DNA of 64,000 bases from Pseudomonadota bacterium (GTDB taxonomy: Bacteria; Pseudomonadota; Gammaproteobacteria; Burkholderiales; Burkholderiaceae_C): assembly GCA_030538605.1 (NCBI GenBank), contig JAUNTQ010000008.1, forward strand, positions 1-64,000, in the 5' to 3' direction. How positions within the stretch are numbered: the first letter of the stretch is position 1; each line of letters opens with the position of its first letter. The translations under genes were made by a program, and so were the position numbers. The notes beneath the pieces are model-generated. The model did no database searches and was not told the origin of the DNA. It worked only from the letters and a program-made list of their open reading frames with translations. This document shows positions 49,813-57,245 of the stretch, in pieces.

Positions 49813-51423
49813 ATGGCCACCTCCCGCATCCTCGGCCCCGACGGCCAGCCCATCCAGACACCCGATCTGCACACCCCGCAGACCGCGCACCTCACCGCAT
49901 TGCAGCGTGAGCTGCAATCGCACCCCACGCGCGGCCTCACGCCCAGCCGCCTGGCCAGCATCCTTGACGCCGCCGAAAACGGCGACCTCGCCGCGCAGTT
50001 CGAGCTGTTCGAAGACATGGAGGAAAAAGACGGCCACATCGCCAGCGAAATGAACAAGCGCCGCCGCGCCTGCATCCTGGAATGGGAGGTGGTGCCGCCG
50101 CAAAAGTCCCCCACGCCCGCCGAACAAAAAGCCGCCGCCCAGCTCGACGAGCTGCTGCAAGAAGTGCCCGACTTCGAAGACGTGCTGTTTGATGTGACCG
50201 ACGCCATCGGCAAGGGCTTTGCGTGTCTGGAAATCGAGTGGCACCGCGTCGAAGGCTTCTGGCTGCCCAAGACCATCACGCACCGCCCCCAAAGCTGGTT
50301 CCAGCTGCACCGCGGCTACCGGCAAGAGCTGCGCCTGCGCACCTACGCCATGCAAGACGGCGTGCCGGGCGAGGCGCTGCAAGCCTTCGGCTGGGTCACC
50401 CACGTGCACAAGGCCAAGAGCGGTTACCTGGAGCGCGCGGCGCTGTTCCGGCAACTCGTGTGGACCTACCTTTTCAAGAACTACAGCGTGGGCGACCTGG
50501 CCGAGTTCCTGGAGATTTACGGCATCCCCCTGCGCGTGGGCCGCTACCCCACCAGCGCCAGCGAGGTCGAAAAACTCACCCTGCTGCGCGCCCTGGCCAG
50601 CATCGGCCACAACGCCGCCGGCATCATCCCCGAAGGCATGCTGATGGAGTTCCACGACGCCGCCACCGGCGACCCCAAAGCCTTCGAGCTGATGATGAGC
50701 TGGTGCGAGCGCAACCAGAGCAAGGTCATCCTCGGCGCCACGCTCACCAGCGGCGCCGACGGCCAGGCCAGCACCAACGCCCTCGGCCAGATCCACAACG
50801 AGGTGCGCAAGGACTTGCGCGACGCCGACGTGCGCCAGCTCAACGCCACGCTCACGCGCGATCTGGTTTATGCCGTCGCCGCCTTGAACGGCCTGGCCCC
50901 CGATGGCCCGCGCCGCAGCCCGCAGTTCCAGCTCAACGCGCAAGAGACCGAGGACTTGACCGCCTACGCGCAAGCCCTGCCGCAGCTCGTCAGCATCGGC
51001 GTGCAGCCCACCGTCAAGTGGGCACACGAAAAACTAGGCATCCCCATGCCGCAAGACGGCGAGGCCATCTTGCAAGCCGCCCAGCCCCCCGCCTGGCCCG
51101 GCCTGGCGGCCACCACCGGGCGCTATCTCGGACACGCCGGACGCGGCCTTGTGGCTGCCACCGGGCGATCCAGCGTCACCGCCCCCTGGGGCGTCGATCA
51201 GCTCGCCTCCGCAGGCGCGGCCGTGGTGGCCGACTGGATGCAGCGCATCGCCCAAGTGGTGCAAAACATGCAGGACGTGGCCGAGCTGCCGCAAGCCATC
51301 TCGTCCGCCTTCGACGAGCTGCCCGAAGACGAGCTGGTCGAAGTCATGTCCCTTGCCTTCGCCGCCGCTCGCCTGCGCGGCATGGACGAAGTGGCGCGCG
51401 AAGCCCGCGAGGGCGACACTTGA
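49813..51423 (+). CDS. Portal protein (Mu gp29, DUF935)
   Basis: 536 residues. FELFEDMEEKDGHIASEMNK, RACILEWEVVPPQKSPTPAE, FLEIYGIPLRVGRYP and KVILGATLTSGADGQAST are conserved DUF935 stretches. It forms the ring at the capsid vertex through which DNA passes. The C-terminus overlaps the gpF start. Confidence 0.94.
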   Translation: MATSRILGPDGQPIQTPDLHTPQTAHLTALQRELQSHPTRGLTPSRLASILDAAENGDLAAQFELFEDMEEKDGHIASEMNKRRRACILEWEVVPPQKSPTPAEQKAAAQLDELLQEVPDFEDVLFDVTDAIGKGFACLEIEWHRVEGFWLPKTITHRPQSWFQLHRGYRQELRLRTYAMQDGVPGEALQAFGWVTHVHKAKSGYLERAALFRQLVWTYLFKNYSVGDLAEFLEIYGIPLRVGRYPTSASEVEKLTLLRALASIGHNAAGIIPEGMLMEFHDAATGDPKAFELMMSWCERNQSKVILGATLTSGADGQASTNALGQIHNEVRKDLRDADVRQLNATLTRDLVYAVAALNGLAPDGPRRSPQFQLNAQETEDLTAYAQALPQLVSIGVQPTVKWAHEKLGIPMPQDGEAILQAAQPPAWPGLAATTGRYLGHAGRGLVAATGRSSVTAPWGVDQLASAGAAVVADWMQRIAQVVQNMQDVAELPQAISSAFDELPEDELVEVMSLAFAAARLRGMDEVAREAREGDT

Positions 51424-52646
51424 AACCGGAAGTCGACGCCGCGCGCCTGGCCTTCGAGGAGGCCATTGCCGCCTTCGCCCAGCGCCAGCGCCTGGTGGGC
51501 ACCGCGCGCTACGACGACATCCGTTCCGAAGAGCACTATCGCGGCTTCGCCGTCGCCGGTGCCATGAAAGCCGACCTGCTGGCCGATCTGCGCGAGGCCG
51601 TGCGCCAGGCCGTGGAAGACGGCGTGGGCCTGGAAGCCTTTCGCACCCAGTTCTTTCAAGTCGTCAAAAAACACGGCTGGCACGGTTGGACAGGCGAAGG
51701 CACCGAGGCGGGTGAGGCCTGGCGCACCCGCGTCATCTACACCACCAACGTGCGCAAGAGCTGGTCAACCGGGCGCTACGCACAACTGACCGACCCTGAA
51801 TTCGTCGCTGAGTACCCGTATTGGCAATGGGTACACAGCGGCCTCGCGCGCGAGCCCCGCACCCAGCACCTGGCCTGGGGCGCGCAGGGCTTGACACTGC
51901 ACCACAGCGACCCGTTCTGGCGCACCTACTACCCCCCGCGCATCCCGCCCGACTACGGCTGCACCTGCCGCGTCAAGGCCGTGCGCCGCCCCGCCGAAGG
52001 TGCCCAGACCCAACCGCCCGCCGGGTGGAACCAGGACACCGACGCCGGCGCGGGCGCACCGCCCGACTTCGTGGCCGAGTCGATCCGCTACTTTGTTGAC
52101 GCCAAGACCCAGAAGCTGCCCCTGCCCGAAGGCCAGGCCCTGCGCGAAGCCGTGGCCGCCTACCAGGCCGCGCGACAAGCCCGCGCCGCTGCCGCGCCGG
52201 CCGTGGTCGCGCAGTTTGCAGCGCATGCTGCAGACACACGCGGGCGCACGGTGCAGATGGTGGTCGCGCCGGTAGACAACGGGCCAGCCCTCAAGGAAAA
52301 GCTGCACGCCGCAGGGCAGAACCACGCACCGGACTTGAGCGGCTACGCCATCACCCTGGACAACAATGGCGTGCAGCACGCCATCAACACGCACGGAACG
52401 CCCGGCATCGAAGCCAAGCGTGGGCAGATCGCAGTGGGTATCGACGACTTCCAGTCCTTGTCATCCATCCTGGCGAGCCCTGACGCCGTCAGCATGGACG
52501 AAGACAAAAGCCGTTCCGGTCGCGACGTGCTGCTGTTTGACAAAGAGGTCGATGGCATCGGCTACCGCGTCGCGATGGAGATTCGGCCCGGACGCCGTAC
52601 CCTGGCCTTCAACTCGATGCGCAAGAAACGAGGAGGCTGGAACTGA
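51420..52646 (+). CDS. F: Mu gpF-like head morphogenesis protein fused to a PBECR-type nuclease-like domain
   Basis: 408 residues from a TTG at 51420 that overlaps the portal stop; no ATG fits as well. The first 240 residues are the Mu F/SPP1 gp7 family (ARLAFEEAIAAFAQRQRLVG, RVIYTTNVRKSWSTGRYAQL, WQWVHSGLAREPRTQHLAWG, YPPRIPPDYGCTCRVKAVRR). From about residue 300 a second domain appears: LDNNGVQHAINTHG, EAKRGQIAVGIDDF, ILASPDAVSMDEDKSRSGRD and YRVAMEIRPGRRTLAFNSMR. This has the pattern of phage Barnase-EndoU-ColicinE5/D-RelE-like (PBECR) toxins, known to ride on gpF proteins and be injected. Confidence 0.88.
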   Translation: MKPEVDAARLAFEEAIAAFAQRQRLVGTARYDDIRSEEHYRGFAVAGAMKADLLADLREAVRQAVEDGVGLEAFRTQFFQVVKKHGWHGWTGEGTEAGEAWRTRVIYTTNVRKSWSTGRYAQLTDPEFVAEYPYWQWVHSGLAREPRTQHLAWGAQGLTLHHSDPFWRTYYPPRIPPDYGCTCRVKAVRRPAEGAQTQPPAGWNQDTDAGAGAPPDFVAESIRYFVDAKTQKLPLPEGQALREAVAAYQAARQARAAAAPAVVAQFAAHAADTRGRTVQMVVAPVDNGPALKEKLHAAGQNHAPDLSGYAITLDNNGVQHAINTHGTPGIEAKRGQIAVGIDDFQSLSSILASPDAVSMDEDKSRSGRDVLLFDKEVDGIGYRVAMEIRPGRRTLAFNSMRKKRGGWN

Positions 52647-52756
52647 TGCTGAAAGAGGTTGCCCGGCCACCGACGAGTCATGCTGCACACCTTTCGATGC
52701 GCCCCTTCTCAGAACGTCCGAAACGCTTTCGGGGTAGCGGGCAAAGACAATTGTAG
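52646..52756 (+). CDS. 36-residue basic peptide coupled to gpF
   Basis: Starts at the ATG overlapping the gpF stop (TGATG), with GAGGAGG nine bases ahead, a strong ribosome site. The peptide (MLKEVARPPTSHAAHLSMRP, then basic) ends TAG at 52756. It could be a partner or antidote of the gpF toxin-like domain, or only a leader for gpG; the sequence itself is not informative. Confidence 0.4.
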   Translation: MLKEVARPPTSHAAHLSMRPFSERPKRFRGSGQRQL

Positions 52757-52764
52757 GAGCGGCC

Positions 52765-53277
52765 ATGCTGAAGATCAACTTCGAAGGTGAAAACGCGGTC
52801 AGCGCCCTGCTGCGCATCGAGCGCACCATGGCACAGCCGCGCGTGCTGCTTGAGCGCCTCGGCATGGGCCTGGCCGAGGCCACCATGCAGCGCTTCCCGC
52901 GTGGCATGTCCCCCGGCGGCCAGCAGTGGGCACCCAAGAGCGAGATCACCCGGCGGCTCTACCCCCGCAGCGGCACCCGTCCCCTGATCGGCGAGAGCAA
53001 AGACCTTGCCACGACGATCACCCACCAGGTCACCGGCAAGGCCGTCCACGTCGGCAGCCGCCAGAAGTACGCCGCCATCCACCAGTTCGGCGGCGTCATC
53101 AAGCCCAAAAGCGCCAGAATGCTGGCCCTGGGCGGCTACACAAGGGCCAAGGCGCACGGCACCTGGGCCAAGTCCGTCACCATCCCCGCCCGCCCATATC
53201 TCGGCATCGGCCCCAGCGAGATCGAGGAGATCAACACCATCGTGCGCGACTGGGCCGCCGAAATGGGCTTCAAGTGA
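52765..53277 (+). CDS. G: Mu gpG-like virion morphogenesis protein
   Basis: 170 residues with TAGGAG ahead of the ATG. TMQRFPRGMSPGGQQWAPKS, RPLIGESKDLATTITHQVTG and SRQKYAAIHQFGGVIKPKSA, ending PARPYLGIGPSE, match the Mu G / tail-completion S family, which joins heads and tails. It is the last gene before the right prophage end, whereas in Mu gene I follows it. Confidence 0.93.
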   Translation: MLKINFEGENAVSALLRIERTMAQPRVLLERLGMGLAEATMQRFPRGMSPGGQQWAPKSEITRRLYPRSGTRPLIGESKDLATTITHQVTGKAVHVGSRQKYAAIHQFGGVIKPKSARMLALGGYTRAKAHGTWAKSVTIPARPYLGIGPSEIEEINTIVRDWAAEMGFK

Positions 53278-53344
53278 TCCCCCCGCCCATTTGCGCCACA
53301 CGCAACCCCTTTGCACCCACCCATCCCACCCCGTTCCACCCCAT

Positions 53345-53401
53345 CCCCGTATTTCCCGATTTATCGCATCCTCGACCGCTGAAATATCTCAGTCGTGTTC
53401 A
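53345..53401. promoter_or_regulatory. Right prophage end with transposase-type sites
   Basis: Read inward on the minus strand: TGAACACGACTGAGATATTT then CAGCGG, followed by GCGATAAATCGGGAAATACG. GATATTT is at positions 14-20 from the terminus, as at the left end. 53278-53344 holds no gene. Confidence 0.8.
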
Positions 53402-53407
53402 CGCTGG
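53402..53407. repeat. Right target-site duplication CGCTGG
   Basis: Directly after the right terminus TTCA and identical to 13698-13703. Confidence 0.85.
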
Positions 53408-54300
53408 CCAGCCTGTGCCTGTCCACGTCCGCCGTCGCCCAAGGGCACAGCCTGCGCGTGTTTGCGTGCGAGCCTGAATGGGCCGCGCTGACACGGGCGT
53501 TGGCACCGCAAGCGCAGGTGAGCAGCGCCACCCACGCGCGGCAAGACCCGCACCACATCGAAGCCCGCCCGGCCCTGATCGCCTCGCTGCGGCGCGCGCA
53601 CCTGGCCGTGTGTACCGGGGCATCGCTTGAAGCGGGCTGGCTGCCCATGCTGCAACAGCGCGCAGGCAACGGTGCCGTGCGCGACGGCCAGCCGGGCATG
53701 TTCTACGCGGCGCAACACGTCACGCTGACCGACCAGCGCGAGCAGGTCGGCTGGGGTGAGGGCGATGTCCACCCCGAGGGCAACCCGCACTTTCACCTCG
53801 ACCCCGACCGCATGGCCCAGGTGGCGCGCGCGCTGTCGGCGCGGCTGGCCCACATCGACCCGGCCCAGGCCGCCGCCTACGAAGCCCGCCACACCGCCTG
53901 GCAAGCCGAGTGGGCCGCGCGCACCGCCCGGCTGCGCCAGCGCGCCGCACCGCTGGCAGGCCAGGGCGTGGTGGCGCAGCACAGCACCTTTGCCTACTTG
54001 TGGGGCTGGCTGGGCATGCGGCAAGTGGCCGACATGGAGCCCAAGCCCGGCGTGCCGCCCACCCCATCGCACCTGCAAGCCGTGCTGCGCCAAACCCGCG
54101 CCGCGCCGCCCATCGCCGTGGTGCATGCGCTGTACCAGGAGCCGCAGCCCGCCCGCTGGCTGGTGCAGCAGCTGGGCAATGAGCACACCGCCCTGCTGGC
54201 GCTGCCCAGCACCGTGGACGACACCGGCCCCGCCGCTACGCTGACCGGTTGGCTGGACACGCTGGTGGACAGCCTGCTGCGCGCATCGCCCAGGCCATGA
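53402..54300 (+). pseudogene. znuA: znuA 3' fragment: zinc ABC transporter substrate-binding protein
   Basis: Holds all of the mature protein. Ligand positions are visible: DPHHIE, GNPHFHLDPDR, VVAQHSTFAYLWGWLGM and TVDDTG, the cluster A-I metal-binding pattern of ZnuA. The frame is open back to a GTG at 53395 inside the prophage end, but a start there gives a signal lacking its basic N-terminus and has no evident ribosome site. The normal N-terminus is at 13628-13703. Unless a promoter in the prophage end drives a shortened form, ZnuA function is lost. znuB begins seven bases after its stop. Confidence 0.88.
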
Positions 54301-54307
54301 CCCCGCG

Positions 54308-55141
54308 ATGACCGACCTCGCCCTGCTGCTGCCCCCGCTGGCCGCTGGCCTGCTGGCGCTGTTCAGCCACGTGCCGCTGGGGCGGCAGGTGCTGCGGCGC
54401 GGCATCGTCTTCATCGACCTGGCCATTGCGCAGGTGGCCAGCCTGGGCGTGCTGGCGGGCCAGTATCTGGCGCACCGCCTTTACCACCTGCACGACGACG
54501 CCCTGCACGGCGCGCACCACCATGCCGCCCATGCCCACGACGCGCCGGGCTGGCTGCTGGCGCTGTCTGCCGCTGCGGCGGCACTCGTCGGTGCAGCCAT
54601 CGTTGCCGCGCTGGCGCGCGCATGGCCCAGGCAGCAAGAGGCGCTGATCGGCCTGCTCTACGTGGGTGCCGCCTCGCTGGCGGTGGTGGCACTCAGTGCC
54701 GACCCGCATGGCGCGCACCGGCTGGCCGCGCTGCTCTCGGGCGACGTGCTGTGGGTCACCTGGGCCGACCTGCTGCCCTTGGCGGGTGCCACCGCCTTGT
54801 TTCTCGCGCTGCTGCGCTGGCGACCGGGCCTGCTGGCGCACAGCGCCGTGTTCTACGGCAGCTTTGCGCTGCTGGTCAGCCTGAGCCTGCCGCTGCTGGG
54901 CCTGTACCTGGTGTTCGCCACCTTGATCGTGCCTGCCGTGGTGGCCCAGTGGCAGCCCCGCCACCCCGTGCGCCACGCCCTGGCGGTGGGTGCGCTGGGC
55001 TATGCGGGCGGCCTGCTGCTGTCGTGGTATCTGGATTGGCCCAGCGGCCCGGCCATCGTGCTGCTGCTGATCGCACTGGGGCTGGCGTGGATGGTGCGCA
55101 GCCGCAGCCGCGCCAGACGGCCCGCCGATAATGGGCCATGA
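54308..55141 (+). CDS. znuB: Zinc/manganese ABC transporter permease
   Basis: 277 residues, about eight membrane helices. FIDLAIAQVASLGVLAGQYL and LIGLLYVGAASLAVVAL, LSGDVLWVTWADLLPL are ABC-3 permease stretches. A His-rich loop (HLHDDALHGAHHHAAHAHD) after the first helices is suited to zinc. No ATPase (ZnuC) gene is found between znuA and zur. It overlaps zur by four bases and, after insertion, is separated from the presumed promoter before 10943. Confidence 0.88.
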   Translation: MTDLALLLPPLAAGLLALFSHVPLGRQVLRRGIVFIDLAIAQVASLGVLAGQYLAHRLYHLHDDALHGAHHHAAHAHDAPGWLLALSAAAAALVGAAIVAALARAWPRQQEALIGLLYVGAASLAVVALSADPHGAHRLAALLSGDVLWVTWADLLPLAGATALFLALLRWRPGLLAHSAVFYGSFALLVSLSLPLLGLYLVFATLIVPAVVAQWQPRHPVRHALAVGALGYAGGLLLSWYLDWPSGPAIVLLLIALGLAWMVRSRSRARRPADNGP

Positions 55142-55629
55142 GCCCGGCCCGCCACTCGTCCACCTCCACGCCCACCCCCAAAGGCGCAGACGCCACCTTG
55201 CGCCAACGCCTGTCCAGCGCCGCCGCACATTGCGCGCACCGGGGCGCGCAGCTCACCGCCCAGCGCGCCGAAGTGCTGGAGCTTTTGCTGCGCCGGGGCG
55301 GCCAGGCCAAGGCTTATGACCTGCAACAGGACATGCAGGCGCGCCACGACGGCCGCACCGCCCCCACCACCGTCTATCGCGCACTCGAATTCCTGCAAGC
55401 GCAGCACCTCGTACACAAGGTGGACGCCACCAACACCTTCGTGGCCTGCAACCACGCCGACCACGGCTACCCCGCCGTGATGCTCATCTGCCTGCAATGC
55501 GAGCGCATTGACGAAATCCACGACGACAAAGCCGCCGCCAGCCTGCTGGCCCAGGCCCGGCAACACGGCTTCGTCCCCCAGGCCGTGGAAGTCAAAAGCC
55601 TGTGCAGCGCCTGCCAGCCAGCGCGCTGA
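55138..55629 (+). CDS. zur: Fur-family zinc uptake regulator
   Basis: 163 residues from the ATG overlapping the znuB stop. A winged helix (RGAQLTAQRAEVLELLLRRG, TAPTTVYRALEFLQAQHLVH) is followed by the dimer domain with CNHADHG, LICLQCERIDEIHDD and a C-terminal CSAC, the structural-zinc cysteines. The neighbours make Zur much more likely than Fur. It would repress the zinc genes when zinc is ample. Confidence 0.9.
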   Translation: MSPARHSSTSTPTPKGADATLRQRLSSAAAHCAHRGAQLTAQRAEVLELLLRRGGQAKAYDLQQDMQARHDGRTAPTTVYRALEFLQAQHLVHKVDATNTFVACNHADHGYPAVMLICLQCERIDEIHDDKAAASLLAQARQHGFVPQAVEVKSLCSACQPAR

Positions 55630-55673
55630 CCCCCCTCTCACTCACCCGCCCCAACCACCTGGAGAACCCCCGC

Positions 55674-57062
55674 ATGCACGCCCACGACTTCGACCTTTTC
55701 GTCATTGGTGGCGGCTCCGGCGGCGTGCGCGCCGCGCGCTTTGCCGCCCAGCGCGGCGCGCGCGTGGCGCTGGCCGAAAGCGCCCGCATGGGCGGCACCT
55801 GCGTCAACGTGGGCTGCATCCCCAAGAAGCTCTACAGCCACGCCGCGCACTACGCCGAAGGCTTTGCGGAAGCCGCTGGCTACGGCTGGCAAATGCCCCA
55901 CGCGCCTCAGCTCGACTGGGCTGCGCTGAAAGCCAACCGCGCCCGCGAAATCGCCCACCTGAACGGCATCTACGAAGGGCTGATGGTCAACTCTGGTGTC
56001 CATCGCCTGCAAGGCCACGCGCGCCTGATCGACGCGCACACCGTCGAAGTGCAAGCCGATGGCGGCAGCGCCACGCGCCACACTGCCACGCACATCCTCA
56101 TCGCCACCGGCGGCAAGCCCTTCAAACCCGACATCGAAGGCGCCCAGTTGGCCATCACCTCCGACGACGTGTTCGACCTGCCCCGCTTTCCCGCCCGGCT
56201 GGTGGTGGTGGGCGGCGGCTACATCGGCTGCGAAATGGCCAGCATCTTCTGCGGCCTGGGCGCGCACACCACGCTGCTCTACCGGGGCGAACAAGTGCTG
56301 CGCGGCTTCGACGACGAAGTGCGCGCCTTTGCCGAAAGCGAAATGCGCAAGCACGGCGTGGACGTGCGCCTGCGCGCCGACCCCTGCCGCATCGAGCGCG
56401 CTGCCGATGGCAGCCTCACCGTCACCCTGTCCGACGGCCACACCGTGCCCGCCGACACCGTGCTCTACGCCACCGGCCGCCGCCCCAATGTCGACGGCCT
56501 GGGCCTGGCCGACGTGGGCGTGCGGCAAAAGGGCAACGGCGCCATCGAGGTGGGCGACGACTTCCAGACCAGCGTGCCCGGCATCTACGCGCTGGGCGAC
56601 GTGGTGGGCCGCCTGGAACTCACCCCCGTCGCCCTGGCCGAAGCCATGACGCTGGTGGACGCACTGTTCGGCCCCGCGCCGGGCAAGCCCGCCCACACCA
56701 TGCGCTATGACGACATCCCCACCGCCGTCTTCACCCACCCGCCCATCGGCACCGTGGGCCTGACCGAGGCCCAGGCGCGCGAAAAATGCAACGCCATCCG
56801 CGTGTTCCGCAGCGATTTCAAACCCCTCAAGCACACCCTCAGCGGCAGCAGCGAACGCACGCTCATCAAGCTCATCGTCGACGCCGCCAGCGACCGCGTG
56901 GTCGGCCTGCACATGGTCGGCCCCGATGCCGGCGAAATCGTGCAAGGCTTTGCCGTGGCCCTGCAATGCGGCGCAACCAAGGCGCAGTTCGACGCCACCA
57001 TCGGCATTCACCCCACCATCGCCGAAGAGTTCGTCACCCTGCGCGAAATCAGTCGAACATAA
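55674..57062 (+). CDS. gor: Glutathione-disulfide reductase
   Basis: 462 residues from the ATG at 55674 with GGAGA ahead. The FAD site is VIGGGSGG (residues 10-17); the redox pair is Cys43/Cys48 in GGTCVNVGCIPKK; the NADPH site is VVGGGYIGCEMASIF; a second FAD stretch is IYALGDVVG; the catalytic His is in IGIHPTIAEE. Length matches Gor. It reduces GSSG in the cytoplasm. It follows zur by 44 bases but is probably a separate function. Confidence 0.93.
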   Translation: MHAHDFDLFVIGGGSGGVRAARFAAQRGARVALAESARMGGTCVNVGCIPKKLYSHAAHYAEGFAEAAGYGWQMPHAPQLDWAALKANRAREIAHLNGIYEGLMVNSGVHRLQGHARLIDAHTVEVQADGGSATRHTATHILIATGGKPFKPDIEGAQLAITSDDVFDLPRFPARLVVVGGGYIGCEMASIFCGLGAHTTLLYRGEQVLRGFDDEVRAFAESEMRKHGVDVRLRADPCRIERAADGSLTVTLSDGHTVPADTVLYATGRRPNVDGLGLADVGVRQKGNGAIEVGDDFQTSVPGIYALGDVVGRLELTPVALAEAMTLVDALFGPAPGKPAHTMRYDDIPTAVFTHPPIGTVGLTEAQAREKCNAIRVFRSDFKPLKHTLSGSSERTLIKLIVDAASDRVVGLHMVGPDAGEIVQGFAVALQCGATKAQFDATIGIHPTIAEEFVTLREISRT

Positions 57063-57152
57063 AAATAATAGCTGCTTGCGTATGTATTTAAACAATTTCA
57101 TATTGTTTTATATGAAAACTCAATAAATACATACGCAAGCAGCTATTCTTTT
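57061..57152. terminator. Nested palindromic repeat element (copy 2)
   Basis: A perfect 24 bp stem joins 57067-57090 to 57124-57147 (core AGCTGCTTGCGTATGTATT). Inside it lies the hairpin AACAAT/ATTGTT at 57091-57107. A-rich left and T-rich right edges suit termination of gor. Same plan and inner hairpin as 7633-7730. 57153-57245 holds no gene. Confidence 0.75.
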
Positions 57153-57245
57153 ATTCACCCCTTGATCTGCCTGCACCTCATCGCCACAGCTGCCCGATCG
57201 TGGCCGCCACACCGCTAACATCTGCCAGCCACAAGAGACACCGCC

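Larger units (their letters stand above)
13704..53401. mobile_element. Mu-like transposable prophage, 39,698 bp
   Basis: Bounded by 5'-TGAA...TTCA-3' termini and a 6 bp host duplication, inside the signal-peptide codons of znuA. It encodes a DDE transposase A, ATPase B, Ner-like regulator, GemA, Mor, Mu-type head genes (I, T, 27, 28, 29, F, G), siphovirus-like tail genes with a tape measure, lysis genes, repressor, Com with a methyltransferase, and accessory genes. No structural gene is visibly broken, so it looks potentially active. Transcription diverges near 41.5 kb. The presence of a long tape measure and no contractile sheath protein suggests a flexible, non-contractile tail, as in the Pseudomonas B3/D3112 group rather than Mu itself (inference). 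Confidence 0.95.

Noticed and set aside
13701..53399. A 5 bp duplication TGGTG/TCGTG at the junctions
   Set aside because: One mismatch and termini not of the TG...CA form; CGCTGG with TGAA/TTCA termini fits perfectly and restores the reading frame.
53395..54300. znuA as an intact gene starting at GTG 53395
   Set aside because: The start lies inside the prophage end, gives a signal without basic N-terminus, and the true N-terminus is found at 13628 across the prophage.
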